Below, piece by piece: positions 54,757-63,019 of a stretch of DNA of 64,000 bases. Origin of the DNA: Chryseobacterium gleum (GTDB taxonomy: Bacteria; Bacteroidota; Bacteroidia; Flavobacteriales; BACL11); NCBI GenBank assembly GCA_945865535.1, contig CAMBDW010000006.1:43001-107000 (forward strand), in the 5' to 3' direction. The notes below the pieces were generated by a model. The model worked only from the letters and a program-made list of their open reading frames with translations. It had not been told where the DNA came from and ran no database searches. A program made the translations under genes and the position numbers. Positions within the stretch are counted from its first letter, which is position 1. Each line of letters opens with the position of its first letter.

Positions 54757-55530
54757 ATGGAAATAGTATTAATCTGCTTAGCGGCATTTTTAGCATCACT
54801 ACTCACTTTTTTTTCTGGTTTTGGTTTAGGAACTATCCTAATGCCTGTTTTTGCTCTTTTCTTTCCTCTTGAAATGGCAATCGCCCTAACGGGAGTTGTT
54901 CATCTTTTAAATAATTTTTTTAAAATGTACTTGTTGGGTAAAGAAGCAAATTGGAGAATTGTGCTGAAATTTGGGGCTCCTGCTGTAATTAGTGCGCTTA
55001 TTGGTGCCCAGTTATTAATGTCCTTTTCCGAAACTAATGGGTGGTATGTTTATGCTCTTGGGGGGAAAGAATTTGTAATAACTCCTATAAAAGTAGTGGT
55101 TTCCTTTTTAATGTTTGGTTTTGCCTTTTTAGAGTTAATGCCTTTTTTCAAAAAATTAGAATTTGCTGAAAACAAATTATTTATTGGTGGTGTTATTAGT
55201 GGGTTTTTGGGGGGACTATCAGGTCATCAAGGGGCGCTAAGAAGTGCTTTTTTAATTAAGTACGGATTGAGTAAAGAGAGTTTTATTGCTACTGGAGTGA
55301 TGATTTCATCTGTTATTGACATTTCAAGAGTCTCGGTTTATTTTACAAAATACACCTCTATGGGAATAGAAGAAAACATAAATCTTGTTTTAGCTGCTGT
55401 GCTTGCTGCATTTGCTGGCGCTTTAATTGGTAAAAAAATGCTAAAAAAAATCACTACTAAATTTGTGCAAATTACTGTTGCAATAATGATCATGCTAATG
55501 GCTTTTGCTATTGGCTTAGGGATTCTCTAA
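54757..55530 (+). CDS. TSUP (TauE/SafE) family membrane permease
   Basis: A 257-residue integral membrane protein with seven to eight predicted helices. Family features are the N-terminal FFSGFGLGTILMPVFALFF and the repeated middle motif GGVISGFLGGLSGHQGALRS. TSUP proteins export or import sulfite, sulfoacetate or related organosulfur anions; the substrate here is unknown. It follows pheS by 6 bp and is closed by the hairpin at 55538. Confidence 0.85.
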   Translation: MEIVLICLAAFLASLLTFFSGFGLGTILMPVFALFFPLEMAIALTGVVHLLNNFFKMYLLGKEANWRIVLKFGAPAVISALIGAQLLMSFSETNGWYVYALGGKEFVITPIKVVVSFLMFGFAFLELMPFFKKLEFAENKLFIGGVISGFLGGLSGHQGALRSAFLIKYGLSKESFIATGVMISSVIDISRVSVYFTKYTSMGIEENINLVLAAVLAAFAGALIGKKMLKKITTKFVQITVAIMIMLMAFAIGLGIL

Positions 55531-55537
55531 TAACCTA

Positions 55538-55561
55538 AAAACCACCTTTTGAGGTAGTTTT
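55538..55561. terminator. Bidirectional hairpin terminator
   Basis: A 10-bp stem (AAAACCACCT with AGGTAGTTTT, one mismatch) and a TTTG loop sit between the convergent TSUP and M42 genes. The A and T ends let it serve both transcripts. Confidence 0.7.
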
Positions 55562-55582
55562 CTTATAATTTATCTGTTTTAA

Positions 55583-56629
55583 TTACCTAAAACTCCAATC
55601 GTAAGTATGTAAATTTTCAACGGAGTGTCTTAGTAGGTCAATAGCACCCCTTACATCTTCTTTATGGACCATTTCAATTACTTGGTGTATGTGCCTTGTT
55701 GGTATAGAAACTGCTCCAGCAATACTGCCTCCTGGGTTCATTCTTTGTATGCCTGCAGTATCGGTACCTCCTGCTGGTAAAATTTCCAATTGGGTTTTTA
55801 ATTTTTTCTTTTTGGCTATTTCCTTCATGTATTTTACCATACGATAATCACATACGGTAGAAGAATCCATTACTTTAATACAAGCCCCATCTCCAAGTGC
55901 TGAAACTTGTTCTTGCTTAGTGCTCCCTGGAGTATCCCAAGCAATAGTAGTGTCCAAACCAAATCCAAAATCAGGATTTATCTCCATAGAAGAAACATTT
56001 GCGCCCCTAATTCCTATTTCCTCTTGGACGGTAAAAACCGCATAAACATCATAAGGAGGTTTACTTTTCATCTCACGCAACATTTCAATTAAAATAAAAA
56101 CAGAAACTCTATTATCTAGCGATTTACAGTTTAAACAATCGCCCATTTCAATCAATGCCCTTTCTCTTGTTATGGTATCGCCAACTGAAATTAATTTATC
56201 CAACTCTTTTTTTGGTCTACCTGTATCTATAAAATAATCACTAATTGCTGGAACTTTAGCCCTGTCGACCGCATTCATTAAATGAATGGGCTTTCCTCCC
56301 ATTACCCCCATTACATCTTCTTTCCCATGAATAATTACTCTTTGAGCCGTAAGTGTTTTAGGATCAAATCCTCCAAGAGTGTGAAAGTAGATAAATCCTT
56401 TATCATCAATATGGGTAACTATAAAGCCAATCTCATCCATATGAGCGGCTATCATCACTTTTTTTCTCTCTTTCCCCTTTTTTATAGCCACAACATTTCC
56501 CATGTTGTCAATTTTTATTTCATCTACTAAAGATTTTATTTCTCTTAACACAATTTTTCTTACTCTTTGTTCATGCCCTGGAGCTCCAGCCACCTCACAA
56601 ATCTCTGCTAATAATTTAGTGTTTATCAT
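55583..56629 (-). CDS. M42-family metallo-aminopeptidase
   Basis: A 348-residue cytoplasmic di-metal aminopeptidase (glutamyl aminopeptidase/endoglucanase M type). Metal and catalytic motifs visible: AAHMDEIGFIVTHID, CKSLDNRVSVFILIEM, FTVQEEIGIRGA, and PAGGTDTAGIQ with TRHIHQVIEMV near the C-terminus. It probably forms the dodecameric TET-like assembly of the family and trims peptides. It starts 5 bp after the pyk stop on the same strand, so it may be co-transcribed. Confidence 0.92.
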   Translation of the reverse strand: MINTKLLAEICEVAGAPGHEQRVRKIVLREIKSLVDEIKIDNMGNVVAIKKGKERKKVMIAAHMDEIGFIVTHIDDKGFIYFHTLGGFDPKTLTAQRVIIHGKEDVMGVMGGKPIHLMNAVDRAKVPAISDYFIDTGRPKKELDKLISVGDTITRERALIEMGDCLNCKSLDNRVSVFILIEMLREMKSKPPYDVYAVFTVQEEIGIRGANVSSMEINPDFGFGLDTTIAWDTPGSTKQEQVSALGDGACIKVMDSSTVCDYRMVKYMKEIAKKKKLKTQLEILPAGGTDTAGIQRMNPGGSIAGAVSIPTRHIHQVIEMVHKEDVRGAIDLLRHSVENLHTYDWSFR

Positions 56630-56634
56630 TTTTT

Positions 56635-58047
56635 TTAAATTTTGCTGATTTTCATCATATTTGTTGTCCCCCTTTCTCTAGCTGGCATACTGGCTATATT
56701 TACAACCAAATCTCCTTTTCTTAGGTATTTTTGCTTTTTTAAAATTTCTTTGGTTTCTTTTATTGTTTGGCTAGTTGTTGATGCTCCCTCATAATAAAAT
56801 CCTTGAACTCCCCATACTAAACTTAGGGTGTTTAAAATAGCGTGATTATTAGTAAAAGCGTAGATAAATGCTTGAGGCCTAAAACTCGAAACTTTTATAG
56901 TATTAAATCCAGAATAGGTAATTGTAATGATGGCTTTGGCTTTTGTTTGCTTGGCGATTTGTACAGCATTTAAACATATAGCATTTGTAAGAAATCTATC
57001 ATCATATTTTAATTCTTTGGTTTCTGCGTTTTTTGAAATACTGTGCTCGCTAGATTCAATATCTCTTATAATGTTTCGCATGGTATCCACTACTTTTAAA
57101 GGGTGTTTTCCAACAGAAGTTTCTCCACTTAACATTAAAGCATCAGCTCCATCAATTACAGAGTTAGCCACATCATTAACTTCTGCTCTTGTTGCTGTTG
57201 AGTTATGAGTCATGCTCTCTAACATTTGTGTAGCAATAATCACTGGTTTTGAATTAGCTATACATTTATTGACAATCATTTTCTGATAAACAGGAACTTT
57301 TTGTGGAGGGGCCTCAACACCTAAATCCCCTCTAGCCACCATAATGGCGTCAGAAGCCTCAATTATGGAATCAATATTTTTTATTGCTTCTGGTTTTTCA
57401 ATTTTAGCAATTACTTTGTGGAGCGAATTGCTACTATTAATTATCTGTTTAAGATCCTTAACGTCTTGCGCTTTTCTTACAAAAGAAAGTCCAACCCATT
57501 CAATTTTTTGAGTTAAAATAAACTCTAAATCATTCATGTCTTTTTTAGTAAGACATGGTAGTGAGATGGTTGTATTTGGAAGATTAACCCCTTTTCTTGA
57601 ATATAAAAGCCCCCCAAAAACAACTTTTAAAACAACGGTATCCCTATTGTTTGTTGAAACAACCTCTAGGCTTAATTTTCCGTCATCTAAAAGAACTCTA
57701 TCTTTGGGCTTAACGTCTTTTGCAAAATCATTATAATCAATATAAATAGTGCCTTTTTTCTTTTTTGAACAAAATACTATTTCTGCTCCCTTTTTTAAAT
57801 TTATCGGCTTTTCAAAATCGCCTACTCTAATTTTTGGCCCTTGCAAATCGGCTAAAATTGCCGTATGCACATGCAATTCTTGATTTATTTCTTTAATGCT
57901 AGAAATAATTTCTTTTGCTTTTTCGTGAGGTAAATGAGAGAAATTTAACCTGCACACTGTTACTCCTTTTTGTATAAGTGCTTTTAACATCTCTTTGGAA
58001 GATGTTGCCGGACCAATTGTTGCTATTATTTTAGTTTTTCTTATCAT
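56635..58047 (-). CDS. pyk: Pyruvate kinase
   Basis: The last step of glycolysis, making pyruvate and ATP from phosphoenolpyruvate. Motifs are KIIATIGPATSSKEML, VCRLNFSHLPHEKA, VIAKIEKPEAI with the catalytic lysine, VARGDLGVEAPPQKVP and SVIDGADALMLSGETSVGKHP. The 470 residues lack the extra C-terminal domain of some Gram-positive enzymes. It overlaps the upstream IPExxxVDY gene by 17 bp. Confidence 0.97.
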   Translation of the reverse strand: MIRKTKIIATIGPATSSKEMLKALIQKGVTVCRLNFSHLPHEKAKEIISSIKEINQELHVHTAILADLQGPKIRVGDFEKPINLKKGAEIVFCSKKKKGTIYIDYNDFAKDVKPKDRVLLDDGKLSLEVVSTNNRDTVVLKVVFGGLLYSRKGVNLPNTTISLPCLTKKDMNDLEFILTQKIEWVGLSFVRKAQDVKDLKQIINSSNSLHKVIAKIEKPEAIKNIDSIIEASDAIMVARGDLGVEAPPQKVPVYQKMIVNKCIANSKPVIIATQMLESMTHNSTATRAEVNDVANSVIDGADALMLSGETSVGKHPLKVVDTMRNIIRDIESSEHSISKNAETKELKYDDRFLTNAICLNAVQIAKQTKAKAIITITYSGFNTIKVSSFRPQAFIYAFTNNHAILNTLSLVWGVQGFYYEGASTTSQTIKETKEILKKQKYLRKGDLVVNIASMPARERGTTNMMKISKI

Positions 58048-58450
58048 GTATTATAAATCTGTCGCTATTTTTTTCTTTATCCAACTCAAACTCAAACACC
58101 AAAAGTATATCATTTATTGCTCTTAATTTACTTAAAAAATCATATTTTTCAACTATCCAATGCTCTTGATTTATAATCAAAAAATAGTTTACGCTTTTTT
58201 GGGAAGGAATCATATGCCCTTTTTTTGATCGATTTGAAAGCAAGTTTAAAATGCCGCCCTCACTGTTTTCTGATTTAAATCTAGAAAAAATAAGATCTTC
58301 ATTAATAATATGATTCTCTGTTATTTCAAAATTTAGACCAAGGGCTTGGTTTAAAATCCAGCACAATTTGTAGGCCTTACTATGACTATTAATAGCTAAA
58401 ACCACAAAGTCATAATCATGAGCACAATCTAATGTGTGGTATTTTTTCAT
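58031..58450 (-). CDS. IPExxxVDY-family protein (degenerate motif)
   Basis: A 139-residue protein of a Bacteroidota-only family usually placed between rnc and pyk, as here. The naming motif is changed: MIPSQKSVNYFLII has Ser for Glu and Asn for Asp. The function of the family is unknown. No signal or membrane segment is visible. The overlap with pyk and 5-bp gap from rnc place it in the acpP-fabF-rnc-pyk transcript. Confidence 0.8.
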   Translation of the reverse strand: MKKYHTLDCAHDYDFVVLAINSHSKAYKLCWILNQALGLNFEITENHIINEDLIFSRFKSENSEGGILNLLSNRSKKGHMIPSQKSVNYFLIINQEHWIVEKYDFLSKLRAINDILLVFEFELDKEKNSDRFIIHDKKN

Positions 58451-58455
58451 GAATG

Positions 58456-59136
58456 CTAAAATAAGCTATTAATTGCTTTTTTGGCAGCCATCTGCTCTGC
58501 TTCCTTTTTAGAGCTTGCCATTGCTTCTGTGATTTTTTTACCACTTAAAAATACTGCCACCAAAAACTCTTTCTGATGATCTAGCCCTTGTTGTTTTTCT
58601 ACTTTATACTCTATTTCTACTCTTTCTTTTTGACTATATTTTAACAACTTACTTTTAAAGTCTATATCTGATAGCTCCTCCAAAAACTCTGAATTATATA
58701 TATTTTTTCTTACAAAAATTCTTGCTTGCTTTATGCCTTTATCAATATATATTGCCCCAATTATAGCCTCTAGAATATTTCCAAAAACACTTAATGGAAG
58801 AGGATTTAAATGGCTCTTTATTTTGCTTTCGAGTATTATTTTTCTTCCAACTAGATTTAAGTGTTTTCTGCTTATGATTGTTGCTTTTTTTTGAGACAAA
58901 AACCCTTCTTCCTTTTTGGGGTTTTCTAAAAATAACAACTCAGCTACTATTGATGATAAAATAGAGTCCCCCAAAAACTCTAATTGCTCATTGTGATTTA
59001 GGTGATCAAATGATTTATGAATAAATGCGGTTTTATAAAGCTCTTTTTTTGTATGGTAGCCTAACAGTGAAAATAAAAACTGGTCTTCTTTTTTAAAAAA
59101 AGCAAGTCTTAATAATATTGTTTTTAATACATTAAT
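58456..59136 (-). CDS. rnc: Ribonuclease III, probable ATT start
   Basis: Cleaves double-stranded RNA in rRNA and mRNA processing. The catalytic signature is NEQLEFLGDSILSSIV, a second acidic pair is in NILEAIIGAIYIDKG, and a double-stranded RNA-binding domain ends the protein (KEAEQMAAKKAINSLF). No ATG, GTG or TTG precedes the signature in frame. The frame opens at a TAA just inside fabF, and an ATT at 59136-59134 overlaps the fabF stop by one base (TAATT), giving 226 residues beginning NVLKTILLRLAFF. A TTG at 58974 would remove the catalytic glutamates. Confidence 0.88.
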   Translation of the reverse strand: MNVLKTILLRLAFFKKEDQFLFSLLGYHTKKELYKTAFIHKSFDHLNHNEQLEFLGDSILSSIVAELLFLENPKKEEGFLSQKKATIISRKHLNLVGRKIILESKIKSHLNPLPLSVFGNILEAIIGAIYIDKGIKQARIFVRKNIYNSEFLEELSDIDFKSKLLKYSQKERVEIEYKVEKQQGLDHQKEFLVAVFLSGKKITEAMASSKKEAEQMAAKKAINSLF

Positions 59137-60386
59137 TATTGATGCTTTTTAAATACCACTGATGCGTTATGCCCCCCAAAACCAAAAGTATTGCTAAGTG
59201 CATAATTGACTTTTCTTTTTTGAGCTTTGTTAAGTGTTAAATTCAATCTTTCGTCAATTTCTGGATCTTGAGTTTCATGATTAATTGTAGGCGGAATAAT
59301 ATCATTTTTTACTGCCATTATACATGCAATTGCCTCTATTACGCCTGCGGCTCCTAATAGGTGTCCTGTCATTGATTTTGTAGAACTAATATTTAATTTA
59401 TATGCATGTTCCCTAAAAAGCGCTTTAATTGCTTTTGTTTCTGCAATATCGCCAAGCGGTGTTGAGGTTCCGTGAACATTTATATAATCAATAGCGCTTA
59501 CATCAACTTCTGCTTCTTCAATGGCTTGTTTCATTACATTTTGAGCCCCCAATCCCTCAGGATGTGGTGCGGTAATATGATGTGCATCTGCAGTTAAACC
59601 CCCACCAACAACCTCTGCATAAATAGTTGCTCCTCTATTAATTGCATGGTAATATTCCTCTAAAACAAGGGCTCCTCCTCCTTCTCCCATTACAAATCCA
59701 TCTCTATTTTTATCAAAGGGCCTAGATGCTGTTTTAGGATCATCATTTCTTGTTGATAAGGCCATCATAGCGTTAAAACCACCTATTCCTGGCTCAAAAA
59801 CACATGCCTCTGAGCCTCCTGCAATAAATAAGTCTGCTTTATTCCACTTAATATAATTAAATGCGTCTATCAAAGCGTTTGTAGAAGAAGCGCAAGCAGA
59901 AACTGTAGTGAAATTTGGGCCTCTAAAATTGTATTTAATTGAAATGTGCCCGGCAGGGATATCTGAAATTAATTTTGGTATGAAGAAGGGGTTGAATCTT
60001 GGAGTTCCATTTCCTGTGCTAAAATTAACAGATTCGTTAAAAAAAGTTTCCATCCCTCCAATTCCTGATCCCCAAATAACACCAGCCCTATCTGGATTAA
60101 TAGCTTCTATATCAAGTCTTGAGTCTTTAATAGCCTCATCAGCAACAACCATGGCGTATTGACTAAACTTATCAAGTTTGCGGGCTTCTTTAGGTTGTAT
60201 AAAATCTGCTACATCAAAACCCTTAAGCTCACATGCAAATTGAGTTTTAAAGTTTGTTGCATCAAAATACGTAATCTTGGCGGCTCCGCTAACACCATTA
60301 ACTAATGAATTCCAATAGTCTTGTAGATTATTTCCGATAGGAGTTAAGGCCCCTATTCCGGTGACAACTACTCTTCTACCGTTCAT
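59136..60386 (-). CDS. fabF: 3-oxoacyl-ACP synthase II
   Basis: Elongates acyl-ACP chains in type II fatty acid synthesis. The active-site cysteine is in TTVSACASSTNAL, and the two histidines in VHGTSTPLGD and SMTGHLLGAAG. The 416-residue length and opening RRVVVTGIGALTPIGN are standard. It is 6 bp after acpP, the common acpP-fabF pair, and is followed by rnc. Confidence 0.97.
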   Translation of the reverse strand: MNGRRVVVTGIGALTPIGNNLQDYWNSLVNGVSGAAKITYFDATNFKTQFACELKGFDVADFIQPKEARKLDKFSQYAMVVADEAIKDSRLDIEAINPDRAGVIWGSGIGGMETFFNESVNFSTGNGTPRFNPFFIPKLISDIPAGHISIKYNFRGPNFTTVSACASSTNALIDAFNYIKWNKADLFIAGGSEACVFEPGIGGFNAMMALSTRNDDPKTASRPFDKNRDGFVMGEGGGALVLEEYYHAINRGATIYAEVVGGGLTADAHHITAPHPEGLGAQNVMKQAIEEAEVDVSAIDYINVHGTSTPLGDIAETKAIKALFREHAYKLNISSTKSMTGHLLGAAGVIEAIACIMAVKNDIIPPTINHETQDPEIDERLNLTLNKAQKRKVNYALSNTFGFGGHNASVVFKKHQ

Positions 60387-60392
60387 TGTTTA

Positions 60393-60629
60393 TTAGGCTT
60401 TGGCTCCTTCAATAAAAGCTATTGCATCACCAACTGTTGCGATGGCCTCAGCTTTGTCGTCTGGGATTTGAATGTCAAATTCTTTTTCAAACTCCATAAT
60501 TAATTCAACGGTATCTAATGAATCTGCCCCCAAGTCATTTGTAAAGCTAGCCGTAGGAATAACCTCTGCTGCATCAACTCCTAAATTATCGACAATAATT
60601 GCTTTTACTTTTTCTGCTATATCTGACAT
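60393..60629 (-). CDS. acpP: Acyl carrier protein
   Basis: A 78-residue acidic carrier of growing fatty acyl chains. The phosphopantetheine serine is in [16 protein letters not shown]. It heads the acpP-fabF-rnc-IPExxxVDY-pyk cluster. A TTTATTTG sequence (one mismatch to the -7 consensus) lies about 27 nt upstream. Confidence 0.97.
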   Translation of the reverse strand: MSDIAEKVKAIIVDNLGVDAAEVIPTASFTNDLGADSLDTVELIMEFEKEFDIQIPDDKAEAIATVGDAIAFIEGAKA

Positions 60630-60750
60630 AGCTAAATATTTTAATTAATAGAGTGCAAATAAAACTATAAAATTCAGAACCTGCAAACTTTATTATTTTC
60701 TATTTTAACATGTCTATGTTTATACTATTTTTGAATAAAATTTAATCCCC

Positions 60751-61317
60751 TTGAAAAAGATAGCTATTTTTGGATCAGGAGCTGGTAGTAATGCTGAAAA
60801 TATTTGTAATTATTTTGCAAGCTCTACTGATGTTAAGGTTGTTTTTATTTGTACTAATAATAAAAATGGTTTGATAGTAAGGCGTGCTGGCGAACTAAAT
60901 ATGCCGCTAGTTTATACAACAAAAGAAGGGCTAACTAATTTCTCTAGCCTACAAAAAACCATTGAAGATTATAAGGTTGATTACTTTGTTCTTGCTGGTT
61001 TTTTGCTCAAACTTCCTTTTGAAATGGTGAACTCTTTTCCAAAAAAAATAATTAATATTCACCCTTCTTTATTGCCTAAGTATGGGGGGAAGGGCATGTA
61101 TGGGAATAATGTGCATAGAGCCGTTTTGGAAAACAAAGAGTTTGAAAGCGGCATTACTATTCATTTTATTAATCAAAATTATGATGAGGGAGAGATAATT
61201 TTACAAAAAAAATGTCCTATTTCTGCTGGAGAAACAGTTGAAAGCTTAGAGAAAAAAATCCGTGCTTTAGAATTTGAATATTTTCCAAAAACAATAGAAA
61301 AAATAGTGTTGCAATAA
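60751..61317 (+). CDS. purN: Phosphoribosylglycinamide formyltransferase
   Basis: Adds the first formyl group to GAR in purine synthesis using 10-formyl-tetrahydrofolate. The phosphate loop is FGSGAGSNAENI; catalytic Asn/His are in IINIHPSLLPKYGGKGMYG, and the Asp in FINQNYDEGEII. The start is TTG at 60751 (KKIAIFG is the normal N-terminus), with TATTTTTG 17 nt upstream at 60726-60733. Length 188 is normal. Its TAA overlaps the rnhA ATG by one base. Confidence 0.93.
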   Translation: MKKIAIFGSGAGSNAENICNYFASSTDVKVVFICTNNKNGLIVRRAGELNMPLVYTTKEGLTNFSSLQKTIEDYKVDYFVLAGFLLKLPFEMVNSFPKKIINIHPSLLPKYGGKGMYGNNVHRAVLENKEFESGITIHFINQNYDEGEIILQKKCPISAGETVESLEKKIRALEFEYFPKTIEKIVLQ

Positions 61318-61796
61318 TGTCAATTATAATTTATACTGATGGCGCGGCCAAGGGGAATCCTGGAAATGGGGGTTATGGAATTGTGATGATGAGTGGAGGG
61401 CATAGAAAAGAATTAAGCCAAGGTTTCAAACTAACCACTAACAACCGAATGGAGCTTTTAGCTGTAATTATTGCTCTAGAAGAGATAAAGAAAGAAAACT
61501 CTGAAATAATACTTTATTCTGACTCTAAATATGTGGTAGATGCGGTAGTAAAAAATTGGGTTTTTGGTTGGGAGAAAAAGAATTTCAATAAGAAAAAAAA
61601 TCCTGATTTATGGATGCGTTTTCTTAAAATTTACAGAAAGCACAAAGTGACTTTTGTTTGGATAAAAGGCCATGCTGATAATAAAGAGAACGAAAGATGT
61701 GACGCTTTAGCAGTTGAAGCGGCAGAAAGTAGTAATCTGCAAATTGATACTTGGTACGAAAATAACATTTCCAATGATGGAAATAGCTTATTTTAG
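61317..61796 (+). CDS. rnhA: Ribonuclease HI
   Basis: Degrades RNA in RNA-DNA hybrids. The four acidic active-site residues are visible: Asp in IIYTDGAAKGNPG, Glu in NRMELLAVI, Asp in LYSDSKYVVDAV and Asp in ENERCDALA. The GHA(D/N) motif is KGHADNKEN. The 159-residue length is typical. It overlaps purN by one base and the convergent kinase gene by 9 bp. Confidence 0.96.
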   Translation: MSIIIYTDGAAKGNPGNGGYGIVMMSGGHRKELSQGFKLTTNNRMELLAVIIALEEIKKENSEIILYSDSKYVVDAVVKNWVFGWEKKNFNKKKNPDLWMRFLKIYRKHKVTFVWIKGHADNKENERCDALAVEAAESSNLQIDTWYENNISNDGNSLF

Positions 61797-62711
61797 AGCC
61801 ATATCAAACTGAACAAGCTTTACAAACTCATTAATTCTTGCATCAACATCATTCTGAGTTATCTCTGTAAGTTTTTGGGTTCCAAATTTTTCGACACAAA
61901 ATGACGCAATTGCAGAGCCATTAATAACGGCTCTTTTCATATTATTAAAAGAAATATCATTTGTTTTTGCTAAATAACCTATAAATCCTCCTGCGAAAGA
62001 ATCGCCTGCTCCTGTTGGGTCAAACACCTCTTCAAGAGGAAGTGCTGGGGCGAAAAAGACTTCTTTACTGTTAAATAATAGGGCCCCATGCTCTCCTTTT
62101 TTAATAATTAGATACTTTGGGCCCATTTCTAAAATTTTTTTAGCTGCTTTTACTAATGAGTATTCTGCTGAAAGCTGTCTTGCCTCCTCATCATTAATGG
62201 TTAAAACATCCACTTCTTTTAACGCCTGTTTAAGATCGTCCATAAAAAGATCCATCCAAAAATTCATAGTATCTAAAACAATTAGTTTTGGCCTTTTTTT
62301 CATTTGATCCAATACCTTTTTTTGTACAGAAGGCATTAAATTGCCTAACATCAAAAATTCTGATTCTTTAAATTCATCAGGCACAATAGGGTTGAAATTC
62401 TCTAAAACATTAAGTTGAGTGTCTAAAGTATCTCTAGTGTTCATATCATTATGATATTTACCCGACCAAAAAAATGTTTTTTCTCCTTTTTTAATTTGAA
62501 GTCCTTTGGTGTTAACTGATTTATTTTTTAACATCTGTATAGCGCTACTTGGAAAATCTTCTCCTACAACAGATACAAGATTTATTTTATTGGTAAAAAA
62601 TGAGGAGGAAAGACAAATATATGTTGCTGCTCCACCAACTATTTTATCTGTTTTTCCAAAAGGAGTTTCTATTGCATCAAAAGCTACTGTTCCTACTACT
62701 AATACGCTCAT
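61788..62711 (-). CDS. PfkB-family sugar/nucleoside kinase
   Basis: A 307-residue ribokinase-superfamily kinase. The anion-hole/catalytic motif DPTGAGDSFAGGFIG holds the catalytic aspartate, and the N-terminal GGAATYICLSSSFF is the substrate-binding glycine motif. DTMNFWMD and TINDEEARQLS are typical of the adenosine/ribokinase-like group. Substrate unknown. TATATTTG lies 14 nt upstream of the ATG. Confidence 0.88.
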   Translation of the reverse strand: MSVLVVGTVAFDAIETPFGKTDKIVGGAATYICLSSSFFTNKINLVSVVGEDFPSSAIQMLKNKSVNTKGLQIKKGEKTFFWSGKYHNDMNTRDTLDTQLNVLENFNPIVPDEFKESEFLMLGNLMPSVQKKVLDQMKKRPKLIVLDTMNFWMDLFMDDLKQALKEVDVLTINDEEARQLSAEYSLVKAAKKILEMGPKYLIIKKGEHGALLFNSKEVFFAPALPLEEVFDPTGAGDSFAGGFIGYLAKTNDISFNNMKRAVINGSAIASFCVEKFGTQKLTEITQNDVDARINEFVKLVQFDMALK

Positions 62712-62784
62712 AAGTATATTTTTCGCAAATATATTTTATTATTTAATGGTTTGTGCTATTTTTACGCCCGTTTTAAAAAAACAC

Positions 62785-62858
62785 TCCTCCTTAGCTCAGC
62801 TGGTTAGAGCATCTGACTGTTAATCAGAGGGTCCTTGGTTCGAGCCCAAGAGGGGGAG
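62785..62858 (+). tRNA. tRNA-Asn (anticodon GTT)
   Basis: A complete cloverleaf can be folded. The 7-bp acceptor is TCCTCCT with AGGGGGA (one T-G wobble), the D arm is GCTC/GAGC, the anticodon stem TCTGA/TCAGA carries loop CTGTTAA, and the T arm is CTTGG-TTCGAGC-CCAAG. The discriminator is G. CCA is not encoded. A recombinase gene follows 160 bp downstream, so the 3' end may be an attachment site. Confidence 0.95.
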
Positions 62859-62863
62859 CTACT

Positions 62864-62897
62864 AAAATCCTTGCAATTGTACTATTGCAGGGATTTT
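62864..62897 (+). terminator. Hairpin terminator after tRNA-Asn
   Basis: A 14-bp stem (AAAATCCTTGCAAT with ATTGCAGGGATTTT, one T-G wobble) and a 6-nt loop, followed by a T run. The stem resembles that of the terminator at 11457. Confidence 0.8.
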
Positions 62898-62899
62898 TT

Positions 62900-63019
62900 G
62901 TTTTATTACCTATCCATCACAAGTACATTACAAGTTATTTTTTTACTAAAATTTGCATCATGGTGTGCAAATAGTGTGTACACTTAGTTGCTACTCTGCA
63001 TCACAAAAGCAGAACATAT
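62900..63019 (+). promoter_or_regulatory. Upstream region of the tRNA-proximal recombinase with short repeats
   Basis: No gene is seen. It holds an inverted pair TTTGCA (62952-62957) and TGCAAA (62966-62971), the palindrome GTGTACAC (62976-62983), and near-direct copies ACAAGTACATT/TACAAGT around 62920-62936. These could be operator or arm-type recombinase sites. The whole 62712-63019 gap is this region, the tRNA and its terminator. Confidence 0.35.

Noticed and set aside
58456..58974. RNase III starting at the TTG at 58974
   Set aside because: That protein would lack most of the NEQLEFLGD catalytic motif. The frame upstream is open for 54 more codons of family-like sequence.
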